64,000 bases of DNA from Tabrizicola soli (GCF_015999335.1 NZ_JAEACP010000006.1:1-64000), one strand, 5' to 3'. Numbered from the stretch's first letter, positions 24,367-33,299 are shown. Notes: generated from the sequence alone by a model not told the origin. Numbers and translations are program-made.

Positions 24367-25371
24367 ATGGAAAAGCGGCCGACGATCATCGACGTGGCGA
24401 CCCGGGCCGGGGTGTCGAAATCGACCGTAAGCCTGGTGCTGCAGAACAGCCCGCTGGTGCGCGAGGAGACGCGGCAGGACGTGCGCCGCGCGATGGCCGA
24501 GCTCGGCTATGTCTACAACCGCGCCGCCGCCACGCTGCGCCAGGCCAATGCCGGGCTGATCGGGCTGGTGATCAACGACCTGCGCAACCCGTTCTTCACC
24601 GAATTCGCCACCTCGCTGCAGATGGCGCTTTCGGCGGCGGGCTATGCCACCGTCATCGCCAACACCGACGAGGACCCCGCGCTTCAGGCCCAGGTGGTGG
24701 GGGCGATGCTGGAACATGGCGTCTCGGCCCTGATCGTCTCGCCCGCCTATGGCGACGAGGACCGGACCTTCGACGCCATCGCCCGTGCCAATGTCCCCGC
24801 GCTGCAGGTCCTGCGCCAGGTGGTCCCCACCGGCCGCTTCCCCTTCGCCGCGCCGGACTATCCCGCCGGCAGCCGCCTTGCGACCGAGCATCTTCTGGCC
24901 CAGGGCGCGCGGCGGATCGCCTTCGTCGGCGGGATCGCGGGCCGCGCCGTCACCGACTTGCGCATGTCGGGCTACCTCGCCGCCCTGGCCGGGTGCGGCC
25001 TGCCACCCCTGCACCTGCCCGGCCGCCCGGGCCGCGCCTTCGGCCGCGAGGCCGCGCGCCAGCTGGCGGCCCGGCATCCCTCCGTCGATGCCGTCCTCTG
25101 CTTCAACGATCTCACCGCGCTCGGCCTGCTCACCGGCTGCGCCGAGCTTGGCCGCCCGGTCGGTCAGGAACTGAAGATCGTCGGCTTCGACGACATCGAG
25201 GATTGCGCGCAAAGCTTTCCTGCGCTCAGCTCGGTACGCTGCGACATTGCGGGATTCGGTCGGGAAATGGCGAAAACGGTGCTGACCTGGCTGGAAAAGG
25301 ACCAGCGCCCGCCGCCGGAAACCATTACACCCGTGACCCTGATCCCCCGCGCCTCCAGCCAGGTTCCATGA
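24367..25371 (+). CDS. LacI-family transcriptional regulator
   Basis: A 334-residue LacI/GalR repressor. The N-terminal helix-turn-helix is TIIDVATRAGVSKSTVSLVLQ and the hinge helix is NRAAATLRQ. The ligand domain follows, with IGLVINDLRNPFFTEFA and, near the end, CFNDLTALGLLTGC. It is encoded inside the operon it probably controls. The twin operators at 9541-9574 have the central CG symmetry typical of this family. The inducer is presumably the imported sugar or an intermediate. The stop overlaps the next start (ATGA). Confidence 0.93.
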   Translation: MEKRPTIIDVATRAGVSKSTVSLVLQNSPLVREETRQDVRRAMAELGYVYNRAAATLRQANAGLIGLVINDLRNPFFTEFATSLQMALSAAGYATVIANTDEDPALQAQVVGAMLEHGVSALIVSPAYGDEDRTFDAIARANVPALQVLRQVVPTGRFPFAAPDYPAGSRLATEHLLAQGARRIAFVGGIAGRAVTDLRMSGYLAALAGCGLPPLHLPGRPGRAFGREAARQLAARHPSVDAVLCFNDLTALGLLTGCAELGRPVGQELKIVGFDDIEDCAQSFPALSSVRCDIAGFGREMAKTVLTWLEKDQRPPPETITPVTLIPRASSQVP

Positions 25372-26612
25372 TCCCAGATCCCGCCGCCTTTCTTCGCCAG
25401 CTCTTCGACCGCGCGGTCGAGGTCGCCGATCCGATGCGTTCGCTGGCCGGTTTCCTGCCGGAAAAGCCCAAGGGCCGTGTGCTGGTCATCGGCGCGGGCA
25501 AGGCCTCGGCCCGCATGGCCGAGGCGGTCGAGGCCGCCTGGGGCCCCTGCGAGGGGCTGGTGATCACCCGCTACGGCTACGGCCGTCCCTGCCGGGGGAT
25601 CGAGATCGTCGAGGCTGCCCATCCCGTCCCCGACGCGGCGGGGGTGGCGGCGACGGCGCGGATGCTGGCGCTCCTGAGGGGGCTGGAGGAGGGGGATTTC
25701 GTCCTCGCCCTGATCTCCGGCGGGGCCTCCGCGCTGCTCTGCGCCCCGGCCGAGGGGCTGACGCTAGCGGAAAAACAGCAGGTCAATGCCGCCCTCCTGG
25801 CCTCCGGGGCGCCGATCTCGGCGATGAATACCCTGCGCAAGCACCTCTCGCGGGTCAAGGGCGGCCAGCTTGCCGTGGCCGCCTGGCCCGCAAGGATGCT
25901 GGCGCTGATGATCTCGGACGTGCCGGGGGACGATCCGGCCTTGATCGGCTCGGGTCCGACGGTGGGCGATGCCACGACGCCGCAGGATGCCGCCGCCGTG
26001 CTGGACCGCTGGCATGTCCCGCTGCCCGAAGCCGCCCGCGCGGCGCTGGCGCGCTCGGGCGTCGTCGCGCCGGACGACCCGCGCCTTGCCCGCACCCGGA
26101 ACGTGATCTACGCCGCCCCGGCGCAATCCCTCGCCGCCGCCGCCGACCTCGCCCGCGCCTCCTGCGAGGTGCGCCTTCTCGGCGACCGGCTCGAGGGCGA
26201 GGCGCGCGAGGTGGCGGCGGGGCAGGCCGCCATGGCCCTTGCGCTGGCCGGGGGGATGCGGCCGGGCGACCGGCCGGTCCTGCTCCTGTCCGGCGGCGAG
26301 CTGACCGTGACCCGCACCGGCGACGGGGTCGGGGGGCCGAACGCGGAATTCTGCCTCGCGCTCGCCCTGGCGCTGCGGGGGCATCCGCAGGTCCATGCCC
26401 TCGCCTGCGACACCGACGGCGTCGATGGCGCGGCCGAGGTGGCGGGCGCGCTGGTCGGACCCGCGACCCTTTCCACGCCGGGCGCGGCCGGGTCGCTGGC
26501 GCGGAACGACGCGCATGGCTTCTTCGCCCGTGCCGGGACGCAGGTCGTGACCGGGCCGACGCTGACCAATGTCAACGACTTCCGCGCCATCCTGATCCAG
26601 CCGCCGGTCTAA
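25368..26612 (+). CDS. Glycerate 2-kinase (TtuD/MOFRL family)
   Basis: A 414-residue protein of the type-2 glycerate kinase family. The N-terminal DUF4147 domain (VLVIGAGKASARMAEA, HPVPDAAG, ISGGASALLCAPAEGLTL) is followed by the C-terminal MOFRL domain (LSGGELTVT, GGPNAEFCLALAL, DTDGVDG). It phosphorylates glycerate to 2-phosphoglycerate. Its place at the operon end implies that degradation yields glycerate, glyoxylate or tartronate semialdehyde. The start overlaps the LacI stop (ATGA). Its stop codon overlaps the stop of the convergent sensor kinase gene, so there is no terminator space. Confidence 0.92.
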   Translation: MIPDPAAFLRQLFDRAVEVADPMRSLAGFLPEKPKGRVLVIGAGKASARMAEAVEAAWGPCEGLVITRYGYGRPCRGIEIVEAAHPVPDAAGVAATARMLALLRGLEEGDFVLALISGGASALLCAPAEGLTLAEKQQVNAALLASGAPISAMNTLRKHLSRVKGGQLAVAAWPARMLALMISDVPGDDPALIGSGPTVGDATTPQDAAAVLDRWHVPLPEAARAALARSGVVAPDDPRLARTRNVIYAAPAQSLAAAADLARASCEVRLLGDRLEGEAREVAAGQAAMALALAGGMRPGDRPVLLLSGGELTVTRTGDGVGGPNAEFCLALALALRGHPQVHALACDTDGVDGAAEVAGALVGPATLSTPGAAGSLARNDAHGFFARAGTQVVTGPTLTNVNDFRAILIQPPV

Positions 26613-27925
26613 AGGACGCGGGGCAGGGTGAAGCGGGCCTCGAACCCCTGACCGCTGCCCCCGCGCGGCGAGGCCAGGTCCAGGCGGCCGCCGGACCGTT
26701 CGGCGATCGCGGCGACGATCGCGAGGCCCAGGCCGCTGCCGTCGGCGGTCGCGCCCGCGCGCTCGAAACGGTCGGTCAGGCGGGCCAGCGCCTCGGGCGG
26801 GACGGTCGGGCCGTCATTTGCGACGATCACCATGCCATCCCCCAGCGCGACATCGACCATTCCCTCGCCATGCCGCAGCGCGTTTTCCACCAGGTTGCGG
26901 AACAGGATCGCGAAAGTATCGGGGTCGAGGTCCGACAGCACCGGCGCCTCGGCCAGCACCAGCCGGATCCGGCCCGAGGCGCGCGAGAGGTCATCGGCCA
27001 GGAGCTGCGCCACCGGCCGCAGGTCGGCGGCCGCATCCCGCCGCAGCCGCCCGCCCTCGGCCCGGGCCAGCTGCATCAGCCGCTCCGACAGCCGCGTCAG
27101 CCGCTTCAGTCCCGCCTCGATCTCGCCCGCGCGGCTGCGGGCCGCAGGATCCGCCGTCTCGGCCTTCAGCCGCTGGACCTGCGCCAGGGCCCCGGCCAGC
27201 GGCGTGCGCAACTCGTGCGCGGCATTGGCGGCAAAGCTGCGCTCGGCCTCGAAGGCGGCGGAGAGCCGCGCGAGAAGTCCGTTCATCGCCTCGGCGACCG
27301 GCGCGATCTCGATCGGCAGGCCCCCGGCCGCCACCGGCCCCAGGTCGCGCGGCCCCCGCGCCGCCAGCCCCTCGCGGAAATGGCGCAGCGGCGCCAGGCT
27401 GGTGCGCAGCGCCAGCACGATGGCCAGGAAGGCCAGCGGCAGGACGATCAGCAGCGGCAGGCCCAGCCCCATCAGCAATTCCCGCGCGACGGCGGCGCGC
27501 TGGTCCAGCGGCTCGGCCACGGTGATGCGGATCGTGCCGCGCACCGCCTCGTCGCTGTAGAAGCGGTGCGTGGCGGACTGGGCAAAGCCGGTGCCCGTCC
27601 AGGCGGGGAACAGGGCGGGGTCGGCGGCGTGGGATTGCAGCAGGATCCGGCCCTGCTCGTCGCTGACGACATAGGTGAAATGCTCGCCATGTTCGCGGAT
27701 CGCGGCGATCCGCTGGGTCAGCCCCTCGTTCTCGCGCTCCAGGATGTCGACCACGGCCAGCGGCAAAAGGCGCTGCGCAGTCTCCTGCAGGGCGGAATCG
27801 AAGACCTCCTCCATCTCCTGCCGGGCGGTGAAGGCGGTCAGGCTGGCTGCGGCAAGCCAGATCAGCCCCAGCGCCAGCCCCAGCCAGAGGCCCAGCCGCC
27901 CCTGCAGGCTCCGCGGTCCCCTCAT
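26609..27925 (-). CDS. Sensor histidine kinase
   Basis: A 438-residue membrane sensor. The first transmembrane helix (about 8-28) precedes a periplasmic domain of roughly 120 residues, and the second helix is LLMGLGLPLLIVLPLAFLAI. HAMP-like and dimerisation segments follow, with the H-box FAANAAHELRTPL (phosphorylated His). The ATPase part has NLVENALRHG (N-box) and GSGLGLAIV (G2). The start at 27925 overlaps the regulator stop (ATGA); longer in-frame starts are shadows of the regulator gene. The periplasmic input fits sensing of an extracytoplasmic metal or redox signal. The set resembles QseC/PmrB-type kinases. Confidence 0.93.
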   Translation of the reverse strand: MRGPRSLQGRLGLWLGLALGLIWLAAASLTAFTARQEMEEVFDSALQETAQRLLPLAVVDILERENEGLTQRIAAIREHGEHFTYVVSDEQGRILLQSHAADPALFPAWTGTGFAQSATHRFYSDEAVRGTIRITVAEPLDQRAAVARELLMGLGLPLLIVLPLAFLAIVLALRTSLAPLRHFREGLAARGPRDLGPVAAGGLPIEIAPVAEAMNGLLARLSAAFEAERSFAANAAHELRTPLAGALAQVQRLKAETADPAARSRAGEIEAGLKRLTRLSERLMQLARAEGGRLRRDAAADLRPVAQLLADDLSRASGRIRLVLAEAPVLSDLDPDTFAILFRNLVENALRHGEGMVDVALGDGMVIVANDGPTVPPEALARLTDRFERAGATADGSGLGLAIVAAIAERSGGRLDLASPRGGSGQGFEARFTLPRVL

Positions 27926-28581
27926 CCCCGGCCCAGCCGGTAGCCGAGGCCGCGCTCGGTCTCGATCACCCCGGGGCCCAGCTTCTTGCGCAACCGGCTG
28001 ACATGGACCTCGATCGTGTTGCTCTCGACTTCGGCCCCGAAGGCGTAGAGCTTGTCCTCGAGCTGCGCCTTCGACAGAAGCTGGCCGGGGCGGGAGAGGA
28101 AAGCCTCGAACAGCGCCCATTCCCGCGCGGTCAGGGTGACGGGGCGGCCCTCGCGGTGGACGCTGCGCGCGGCCAGGTCGATCTCCAGCGCGCCATGGCT
28201 GACGATCGGATTCGGATTGCCCGCATAGCGCCGTGCGACCGAGCCGATGCGGGCCGAAAGCTCGGCCAGGTCGAAGGGCTTGACCAGATAGTCGTCCGCG
28301 CCCGCGTTCAGCCCGTCGATCCGGTCGCTGACCTGGTCCAGCGCGGTCAGGATGATCACCGGCGTCACGTCGCCCTGCGCCCGCAGCCGGCGCAGGAAGG
28401 TCAGGCCCAGCCCGTCCGGCAGCATCAGGTCCAGCAGCACCAGGTCATAGCCCGTACCGCCAAGCGCGTCCGAGGCCGCATCCAGCCGCCGCACCCAGTC
28501 GACCGACTGGCCATCGGCCGCGATCTGGTCGCGCACGGCCGCGCCCAGGACGGTATCATCCTCGATCAGCAGGATCCGCAT
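27922..28581 (-). CDS. OmpR-family response regulator (QseB/PmrA-like)
   Basis: A 219-residue two-domain regulator. The receiver (1-115) starts MRILLIEDDTVLG; the phospho-Asp lies in DLVLLDLMLPDG (about residue 51), and Thr (ILTA) and Lys (LVKPF) switch residues are present. The winged-helix DNA-binding domain ends in TIEVHVSRLRKKLGPGVIETERGLGYRLG. It is divergent from the PepSY gene. Four CTGA-type direct-repeat sites flank this and the next promoter region with identical geometry, so it probably controls both itself and the redox genes at 28724-33680. Confidence 0.94.
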   Translation of the reverse strand: MRILLIEDDTVLGAAVRDQIAADGQSVDWVRRLDAASDALGGTGYDLVLLDLMLPDGLGLTFLRRLRAQGDVTPVIILTALDQVSDRIDGLNAGADDYLVKPFDLAELSARIGSVARRYAGNPNPIVSHGALEIDLAARSVHREGRPVTLTAREWALFEAFLSRPGQLLSKAQLEDKLYAFGAEVESNTIEVHVSRLRKKLGPGVIETERGLGYRLGRG

Positions 28582-28627
28582 CGCGCTTGCCGTTCTCCCG
28601 TTCCTGGCCCATCCTTCGCCTGTCCCC

Positions 28628-28644
28628 CTGACGCGGAACTGAAG
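28628..28644 (+). promoter_or_regulatory. Response-regulator site 1, CTGACG-N5-CTGAAG
   Basis: A direct repeat of the hexamer CTGA(C/A)G at 11-bp phasing, the usual form of an OmpR-family dimer site. It lies in the divergent gap between the regulator and PepSY genes. Confidence 0.72.
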
Positions 28645-28659
28645 CCCCGCACTCCCGGC

Positions 28660-28676
28660 CTTCAGGCTGGCGTCAG
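28660..28676 (-). promoter_or_regulatory. Response-regulator site 2, CTGACG-N5-CTGAAG on the minus strand
   Basis: The same direct repeat with both hexamers exact, in opposite orientation, starting exactly 32 bp after site 1. It ends 47 bases before the PepSY start codon. Confidence 0.72.
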
Positions 28677-28723
28677 CTTCGGGGCGCATCCGGGCCGGGT
28701 GGTCGTGGCGTGGAGTGTGCCGC

Positions 28724-29038
28724 ATGCGAAAGACACTGACAATTCTTGCCTTTGCCGCAGCCCTTCCGGCCGGGACGGCGCTGGCCGACGATGACTGCTT
28801 CGTGCCGATGGCCGACTGGCAGCCGCGCTCGGCGGTCGAGGCCCTGGCGCTCGAGAAGGGCTGGACGGTGCGCCGGATCAAGATCGACGACGGCTGCTAC
28901 GAGGTCGACGGCACCGATGCCGCCGGCAAGGCGATCGAGGTGAAGCTGCATCCAGGGACGCTTCAGCCCGTAGAATTCGAATACGAGGAGGAGAAGGAGC
29001 ACGGGAAGGGCCGGGACAGGAAACCCGAAAGCGACTGA
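28724..29038 (+). CDS. Small periplasmic PepSY-domain protein
   Basis: A 104-residue protein with signal peptide MRKTLTILAFAAALPAGTALA and a single PepSY-like repeat. It contains SAVEALALEKGWTVRRIKIDDGCYEVDGTDAAGKAIEVKLHPGT in pieces, followed by a charged tail rich in Glu and Lys. Single-PepSY proteins recur next to QseBC/PmrAB-type systems and membrane reductases, where they are thought to modulate the sensor or bind cofactors. The start at 28724 has a GGAG ribosome site. It is separated from the next gene by a strong terminator, so it is a one-gene transcript. Confidence 0.88.
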   Translation: MRKTLTILAFAAALPAGTALADDDCFVPMADWQPRSAVEALALEKGWTVRRIKIDDGCYEVDGTDAAGKAIEVKLHPGTLQPVEFEYEEEKEHGKGRDRKPESD

Positions 29039-29061
29039 CCCGTCCCGCATCCCCCGATACA

Positions 29062-29088
29062 GCCCCGCCCCGCCCGGCGGGGCTTTTT
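29062..29088 (+). terminator. Rho-independent terminator after the PepSY gene
   Basis: A perfect 8-bp stem GCCCCGCC/GGCGGGGC with a 6-base loop is followed by TTTTT. Confidence 0.9.
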
Positions 29089-29093
29089 GCTTC

Positions 29094-29110
29094 CTGACGG
29101 CAAGCTGAAG
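29094..29110 (+). promoter_or_regulatory. Response-regulator site 3, CTGACG-N5-CTGAAG
   Basis: An exact copy of both hexamers of sites 1 and 2, lying just after the terminator and upstream of the poly-aspartate gene. Confidence 0.72.
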
Positions 29111-29125
29111 CGGAAAGACCCGCCC

Positions 29126-29142
29126 CGTCAGGAACCGCTCAG
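29126..29142 (-). promoter_or_regulatory. Response-regulator site 4, CTGAGC-N5-CTGACG on the minus strand
   Basis: One hexamer is exact and one degenerate, opposite in orientation to site 3 and again exactly 32 bp from it. This reproduces the geometry of sites 1-2. It ends 45 bases before the poly-aspartate start codon. Confidence 0.65.
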
Positions 29143-29187
29143 GTCCGCAGGCCAGACCGCTGGCACCTGAACAGCGGAGATCCTGCG

Positions 29188-29580
<393 letters not shown>

Positions 29581-29603
29581 GGCCCCGAAGAAAGGAAGAC
29601 CCG

Positions 29604-30071
29604 ATGAAATCCCTGCTCTCTGCCCTTGCGCTGACCACCGCCCTGACCGTTCCCGGCCTTGCCCTGGCCCGGCCGGTGACGCTCAGCACCACGCTGACCG
29701 GCTATGGCGGCGACGGCGCCTATCTCGCGCTTTACGTCACCGATGCCTCGGGTGCCTATGTCGGCAGCCTCTGGATGGCTGGCGGCAAGTCGAAATACTA
29801 TACCCATCTCAGCGACTGGTACGCCGCGACCGGCGGCGATCCGGCGCAGATCGACGGCATCACCGGCGCCAGCGTCGGCGCGGGCCGGACGCTGGAGATC
29901 ACGCTCGACCTTGCCGATGCGCTGTTCGATGCGGGCTACACGCTCCACATCGACGCCGCGGTCGAGGAGATGCGCGACAGCCCGAACGAGATCGCCGTCC
30001 CCCTGACCACCGCGGGCATGGGCCAGCCGGTCAAGGGCCGGCGCTACATCGCCAGCTTCACCTACAAGTAA
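29604..30071 (+). CDS. DUF2271 protein with ApbE-type flavinylation motif
   Basis: A 155-residue exported protein (signal MKSLLSALALTTALTVPGLALA) of the DUF2271 family. It contains LALYVTDASGAYVGSLWMAGG and, at residues 84-90, D-G-I-T-G-A-S. This matches the D-x-x-(S/T)-G-A-(T/S) motif to which ApbE attaches FMN through a phosphoester, so S90 is the predicted acceptor. The apbE gene is two genes downstream. It would be an extracytoplasmic one- or two-electron carrier receiving electrons from the membrane fusion protein encoded next. The start at 29604 follows AAGGAAG. Confidence 0.87.
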   Translation: MKSLLSALALTTALTVPGLALARPVTLSTTLTGYGGDGAYLALYVTDASGAYVGSLWMAGGKSKYYTHLSDWYAATGGDPAQIDGITGASVGAGRTLEITLDLADALFDAGYTLHIDAAVEEMRDSPNEIAVPLTTAGMGQPVKGRRYIASFTYK

Positions 30072-30081
30072 GGGGGGTCGC

Positions 30082-32283
30082 ATGATCCGCGCGGCGCATC
30101 GCTGGCCGGGGCTCGCGGCCCTGGTCCTCGTCCTTCTCCTCGCGCTCAGCGGGGCGGCGCTTTCGGTCTTTCCGGCGGCCGAGCGCCTGGCCTCGCCCCA
30201 GGCCCCGGCCGGGCAGAGCGTGGCCGAACTGGCCGCGCTGGTGGCCGCCAGCCATCCCGGACTGGAGCAGATCCGCCGCGCGCCTTCCGGCAGGATCACC
30301 GCCTGGTGGTTCGACGACGGCACCCCCGGATCGGCCGTGATCGACCCCGCGACCGGGGCGGATGTGGCGCTTGCCGATCCCAACCGGGTCGAGCGGTGGC
30401 TGACCGGGCTGCACCGCTCGCTTTTCCTGGGCGATGCCGGGCGGCTGGCGATGGCGGCGGGGGCGGCGGCGCTTCTGGTGCTGGCGGGCTCCGGCGCGGC
30501 GCTGGTCGCGCGGCGCACGGGCGGCTGGCGGCGCTGGTTCGCCCCGCTGCGCGGCCCCTTCGCCGGGCGCCTGCATGTCGAGATCGCGCGCCTTGCGATG
30601 CCGGGCCTCGTCCTCTCGGCGCTGACGGCGCTGTGGATGACGGCCTCGACCTTCGGCCTCCTGCCCGACGGCGTGGTGGAGCCGGCCCGGACCACCGCCG
30701 CCAGCGGGCTGACCGGCCTGCCGCTGACCGAAATGGAGGCGCTGCGCCAGACCCCCGTCACCAGCCTGCGCGACCTCGGCTTCCCCCTGGCCGGTGATCC
30801 GCAGGACGTCTTCACCCTGCACAGCGACCAGGGCAGCGCCGTGATCGACCAGGGCACCGGCGCGGTGCTGGGCTGGTCCAGGCCCGGCGCCTGGCAGCAG
30901 GCCTCGGGGATCATCGCCATGCTGCATACCGGCCGGGGGGCGGCGGTGCTGGGGCTCATCCTCGGCCTGATGGCGCTGGCGGTGCCGGTCCTGGGTGCGA
31001 CCGGAACCCTCATCTGGGCTTCGGGACGGCGCGGACGGGTCCGGGGCAACGACCCCGCCGCGCGCGCCGCGACCGTGATCCTCGTCGGCTCGGAGGGAGG
31101 CAGCACCTGGGGCTTCGCCGCCACCCTGGCGCAGACCCTGCGCGCGGCCGGGGAAAGCGTCCACGTCGCCCCCATGTCCGGCTTCGACCCCGCCCGCCAT
31201 GCCAGGGCCCTGCGCTACCTGATCCTGGCCGCCACCTATGGCGAAGGCGGCGCCCCCGCCTCGGCGCGCGGCTTCCTCGACCGGCTCGCCCGGCTGAAAT
31301 CGGCCCCGAAGGCCCCCTTCGCGCTTCTCGGCTTCGGCGACCGCAGCTTTCCGGCCTATTGCGCCTATTCCGACGCGATCGAGGCCGCCGCGCGCGCGAA
31401 GGGTTGGGCGATGCTCCTGCCCTCCGACACCGTGGACCGCCAGTCGCCGCAGGATTTCGCCCGCTGGGGCGCCGCTCTGGGCGCGGCGCTGGGCCTGCCC
31501 CTGACGCTGGCCCACCAGCCGCAGCCGCCGAAGGCCGATGCGCTGACCCTGCTGCAACGCCGCGACCACGGGGCCGAGGTTCAGGCCCCGACCGCGATCC
31601 TGCGCTTTGCCCTGCCGCGCGCCGGCCTCTGGGCGCGGCTGACCGGGCAGGGCTTCGCGCGCTTTCAGGCCGGCGACCTCCTCGGCATCCTGCCCGAAGG
31701 CTCGGACGTGCCACGCTTCTACTCGCTGGCCTCCGGCGCGCGGGACGGCTTTGTCGAGATCGTGGTACGCAAATATCCCGGCGGCCTCGCCTCGGGCCAG
31801 CTTCTGGCGCTGCACCCCGGCGAGAAGGTCCAGGCCTTCCTGCGCCGCAATCCCGGCTTCCACCCCGCGCGCGACCGGGCCGGGCTGATCCTGATCGGGG
31901 CCGGAACCGGCATCGGCCCGCTGGCCGGTTTCATCCGCGCCAACGGCCGCCGCCGTCCGATCCACCTCGTCTTCGGTTTCCGCCATCCCGACAGCGACTT
32001 CCTCTACCGGGACGAGCTTGCCGGCTGGCAGCGCGAGGGCCGGCTTTCCCGCCTCACCACCGCCGTCTCGCGCGGGGCAAGGCCGCACTACGTCCAGGAC
32101 GCGCTGCGCCTCCAGGCCGCCGAACTGGCCGATTCCATCGCCAGGGGCGCGCGGATCATGGTCTGCGGCGGGCGCGAAATGGCCCGTGGCGTGGCCGAGG
32201 CACTGGAGGAGATCCTGGCCCCCGTGGGCCTCAGCCCCGCGCTCCTGAAGGCAGAGGGACGCTATGCCGAAGACGTCTATTGA
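30082..32283 (+). CDS. PepSY-TM / flavodoxin / ferredoxin-NADP reductase fusion
   Basis: A 733-residue membrane reductase with three parts. The PepSY-associated transmembrane part (about 1-320) opens MIRAAHRWPGLAALVLVLLLALSG and has further helices near 118, 170 and 300; His residues near the helices (AAHRW, LHRSLFLG, MLHTGRG) are possible heme ligands. A flavodoxin-like domain (about 328-465) starts VILVGSEGGSTWGFA and contains GFGDRSFPAYC. The FNR-like module (about 490-733) shows RFYSLAS (FAD, about 543), GAGTGIGPLAGF (pyridine nucleotide), MVCGGREMARGV and a terminal aromatic Tyr (EDVY). The layout moves electrons from NAD(P)H across the inner membrane, probably to the DUF2271 protein. 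Confidence 0.9.
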   Translation: MIRAAHRWPGLAALVLVLLLALSGAALSVFPAAERLASPQAPAGQSVAELAALVAASHPGLEQIRRAPSGRITAWWFDDGTPGSAVIDPATGADVALADPNRVERWLTGLHRSLFLGDAGRLAMAAGAAALLVLAGSGAALVARRTGGWRRWFAPLRGPFAGRLHVEIARLAMPGLVLSALTALWMTASTFGLLPDGVVEPARTTAASGLTGLPLTEMEALRQTPVTSLRDLGFPLAGDPQDVFTLHSDQGSAVIDQGTGAVLGWSRPGAWQQASGIIAMLHTGRGAAVLGLILGLMALAVPVLGATGTLIWASGRRGRVRGNDPAARAATVILVGSEGGSTWGFAATLAQTLRAAGESVHVAPMSGFDPARHARALRYLILAATYGEGGAPASARGFLDRLARLKSAPKAPFALLGFGDRSFPAYCAYSDAIEAAARAKGWAMLLPSDTVDRQSPQDFARWGAALGAALGLPLTLAHQPQPPKADALTLLQRRDHGAEVQAPTAILRFALPRAGLWARLTGQGFARFQAGDLLGILPEGSDVPRFYSLASGARDGFVEIVVRKYPGGLASGQLLALHPGEKVQAFLRRNPGFHPARDRAGLILIGAGTGIGPLAGFIRANGRRRPIHLVFGFRHPDSDFLYRDELAGWQREGRLSRLTTAVSRGARPHYVQDALRLQAAELADSIARGARIMVCGGREMARGVAEALEEILAPVGLSPALLKAEGRYAEDVY

Positions 32284-33217
32284 CCCCGGCCTCGCCCGCC
32301 ACGCGCTGAACGGTCCGACCATGGGCACCCGCTGGTCGGCGCTGTTCTTCGCGCCGCCCGGCCTCGACCCCGCGCCGGTGCGGAAGGCGCTTCAGGCGGC
32401 GGTGGGGGCGGTGGATGCGCAGATGTCCACCTGGCGGTCCGACAGCGACCTGATGCGCCTGAACCGGATGCCGGTCGGGGAATGGGCAAGCCTCGCCCCC
32501 GACCTGGCGCGCGTCCTGGCGCTGGGGCTGGCCATCGGCCGGGCCTCGGGCGGGGCCTTCGACATCGGCCAGGGCGACGCGGTCCGCGCCTGGGGCTTCG
32601 GCCCCGACCCGGCCGACCCGCGGGCGATCCGCGCCGCCCTCGCCGTCCCCCGCACCCCCGCGCATGAGCGGCTGGAGCTTGACGGCAGCCGCCTGCGCAA
32701 GACCGCTCCGATCGCGCTCGATCTCAATGGCATCGCCAAGGGCCACGGCACCGACCGGCTGGCCGAGGTGCTGCTTGCCCATGGCATCACCGACGCGCTC
32801 GTCGGCATCGACGGCGAGATGCGCGCTCTCGGGCTGCGCCCCGACGGCCAGCCCTGGATCCTCGCGGTCGAGGCGCCGGACCCGGAACGCCGCGCGCCGC
32901 AGTCGGTCCTCGCGCTGCAGGACGCGGCGGCTGCGACCTCGGGCGACTACCGGCATTGGGTCACGGTCGGCGATCGCCGCCTGTCGCATACGATGGACCC
33001 CGCCCGCGGCGCACCGCTGCCCGCCCCGCCCGCCTCGGTCACCGTGGTCGCCCCCACCTGCGCCGAGGCCGACGCCTGGGCCACCGCGCTGATGGTCGCG
33101 GGCCCCCAGGTCGGCGCCGACCTCGCCGCCAGGGCCGGGCTCGACGCACTCTACCTCCTGCGCGGGCCGGACGGCGCGATTCGGCCGCTGCCCCTCGGCC
33201 GCCTCTTTGCGGCCTGA
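32264..33217 (+). CDS. apbE: FAD:protein FMN transferase (ApbE)
   Basis: A 317-residue ApbE. NGPTMGTRWSALFF begins the fold; MSTWRSDSDLMRLNR and IALDLNGIAKGHGTDRL are the FAD-binding motifs; TSGDYRHW and SHTMDPARGAP complete the Mg/FAD site. It covalently attaches FMN to a Thr/Ser of target proteins, and the DUF2271 protein is the evident local target. Its ATG lies 20 bases inside the upstream gene and has AGAGGGA before it. No signal peptide or lipobox is visible, although classical ApbE acts in the periplasm, so its location is uncertain. Confidence 0.93.
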   Translation: MPKTSIDPGLARHALNGPTMGTRWSALFFAPPGLDPAPVRKALQAAVGAVDAQMSTWRSDSDLMRLNRMPVGEWASLAPDLARVLALGLAIGRASGGAFDIGQGDAVRAWGFGPDPADPRAIRAALAVPRTPAHERLELDGSRLRKTAPIALDLNGIAKGHGTDRLAEVLLAHGITDALVGIDGEMRALGLRPDGQPWILAVEAPDPERRAPQSVLALQDAAAATSGDYRHWVTVGDRRLSHTMDPARGAPLPAPPASVTVVAPTCAEADAWATALMVAGPQVGADLAARAGLDALYLLRGPDGAIRPLPLGRLFAA

Positions 33218-33299
33218 CCGCCCCCTGCGACGATCTGTCCATCGACACTCCCCGCCATCCATGTTCCGATTTCGCCGACGATTGATCCGAGGGATGCCC

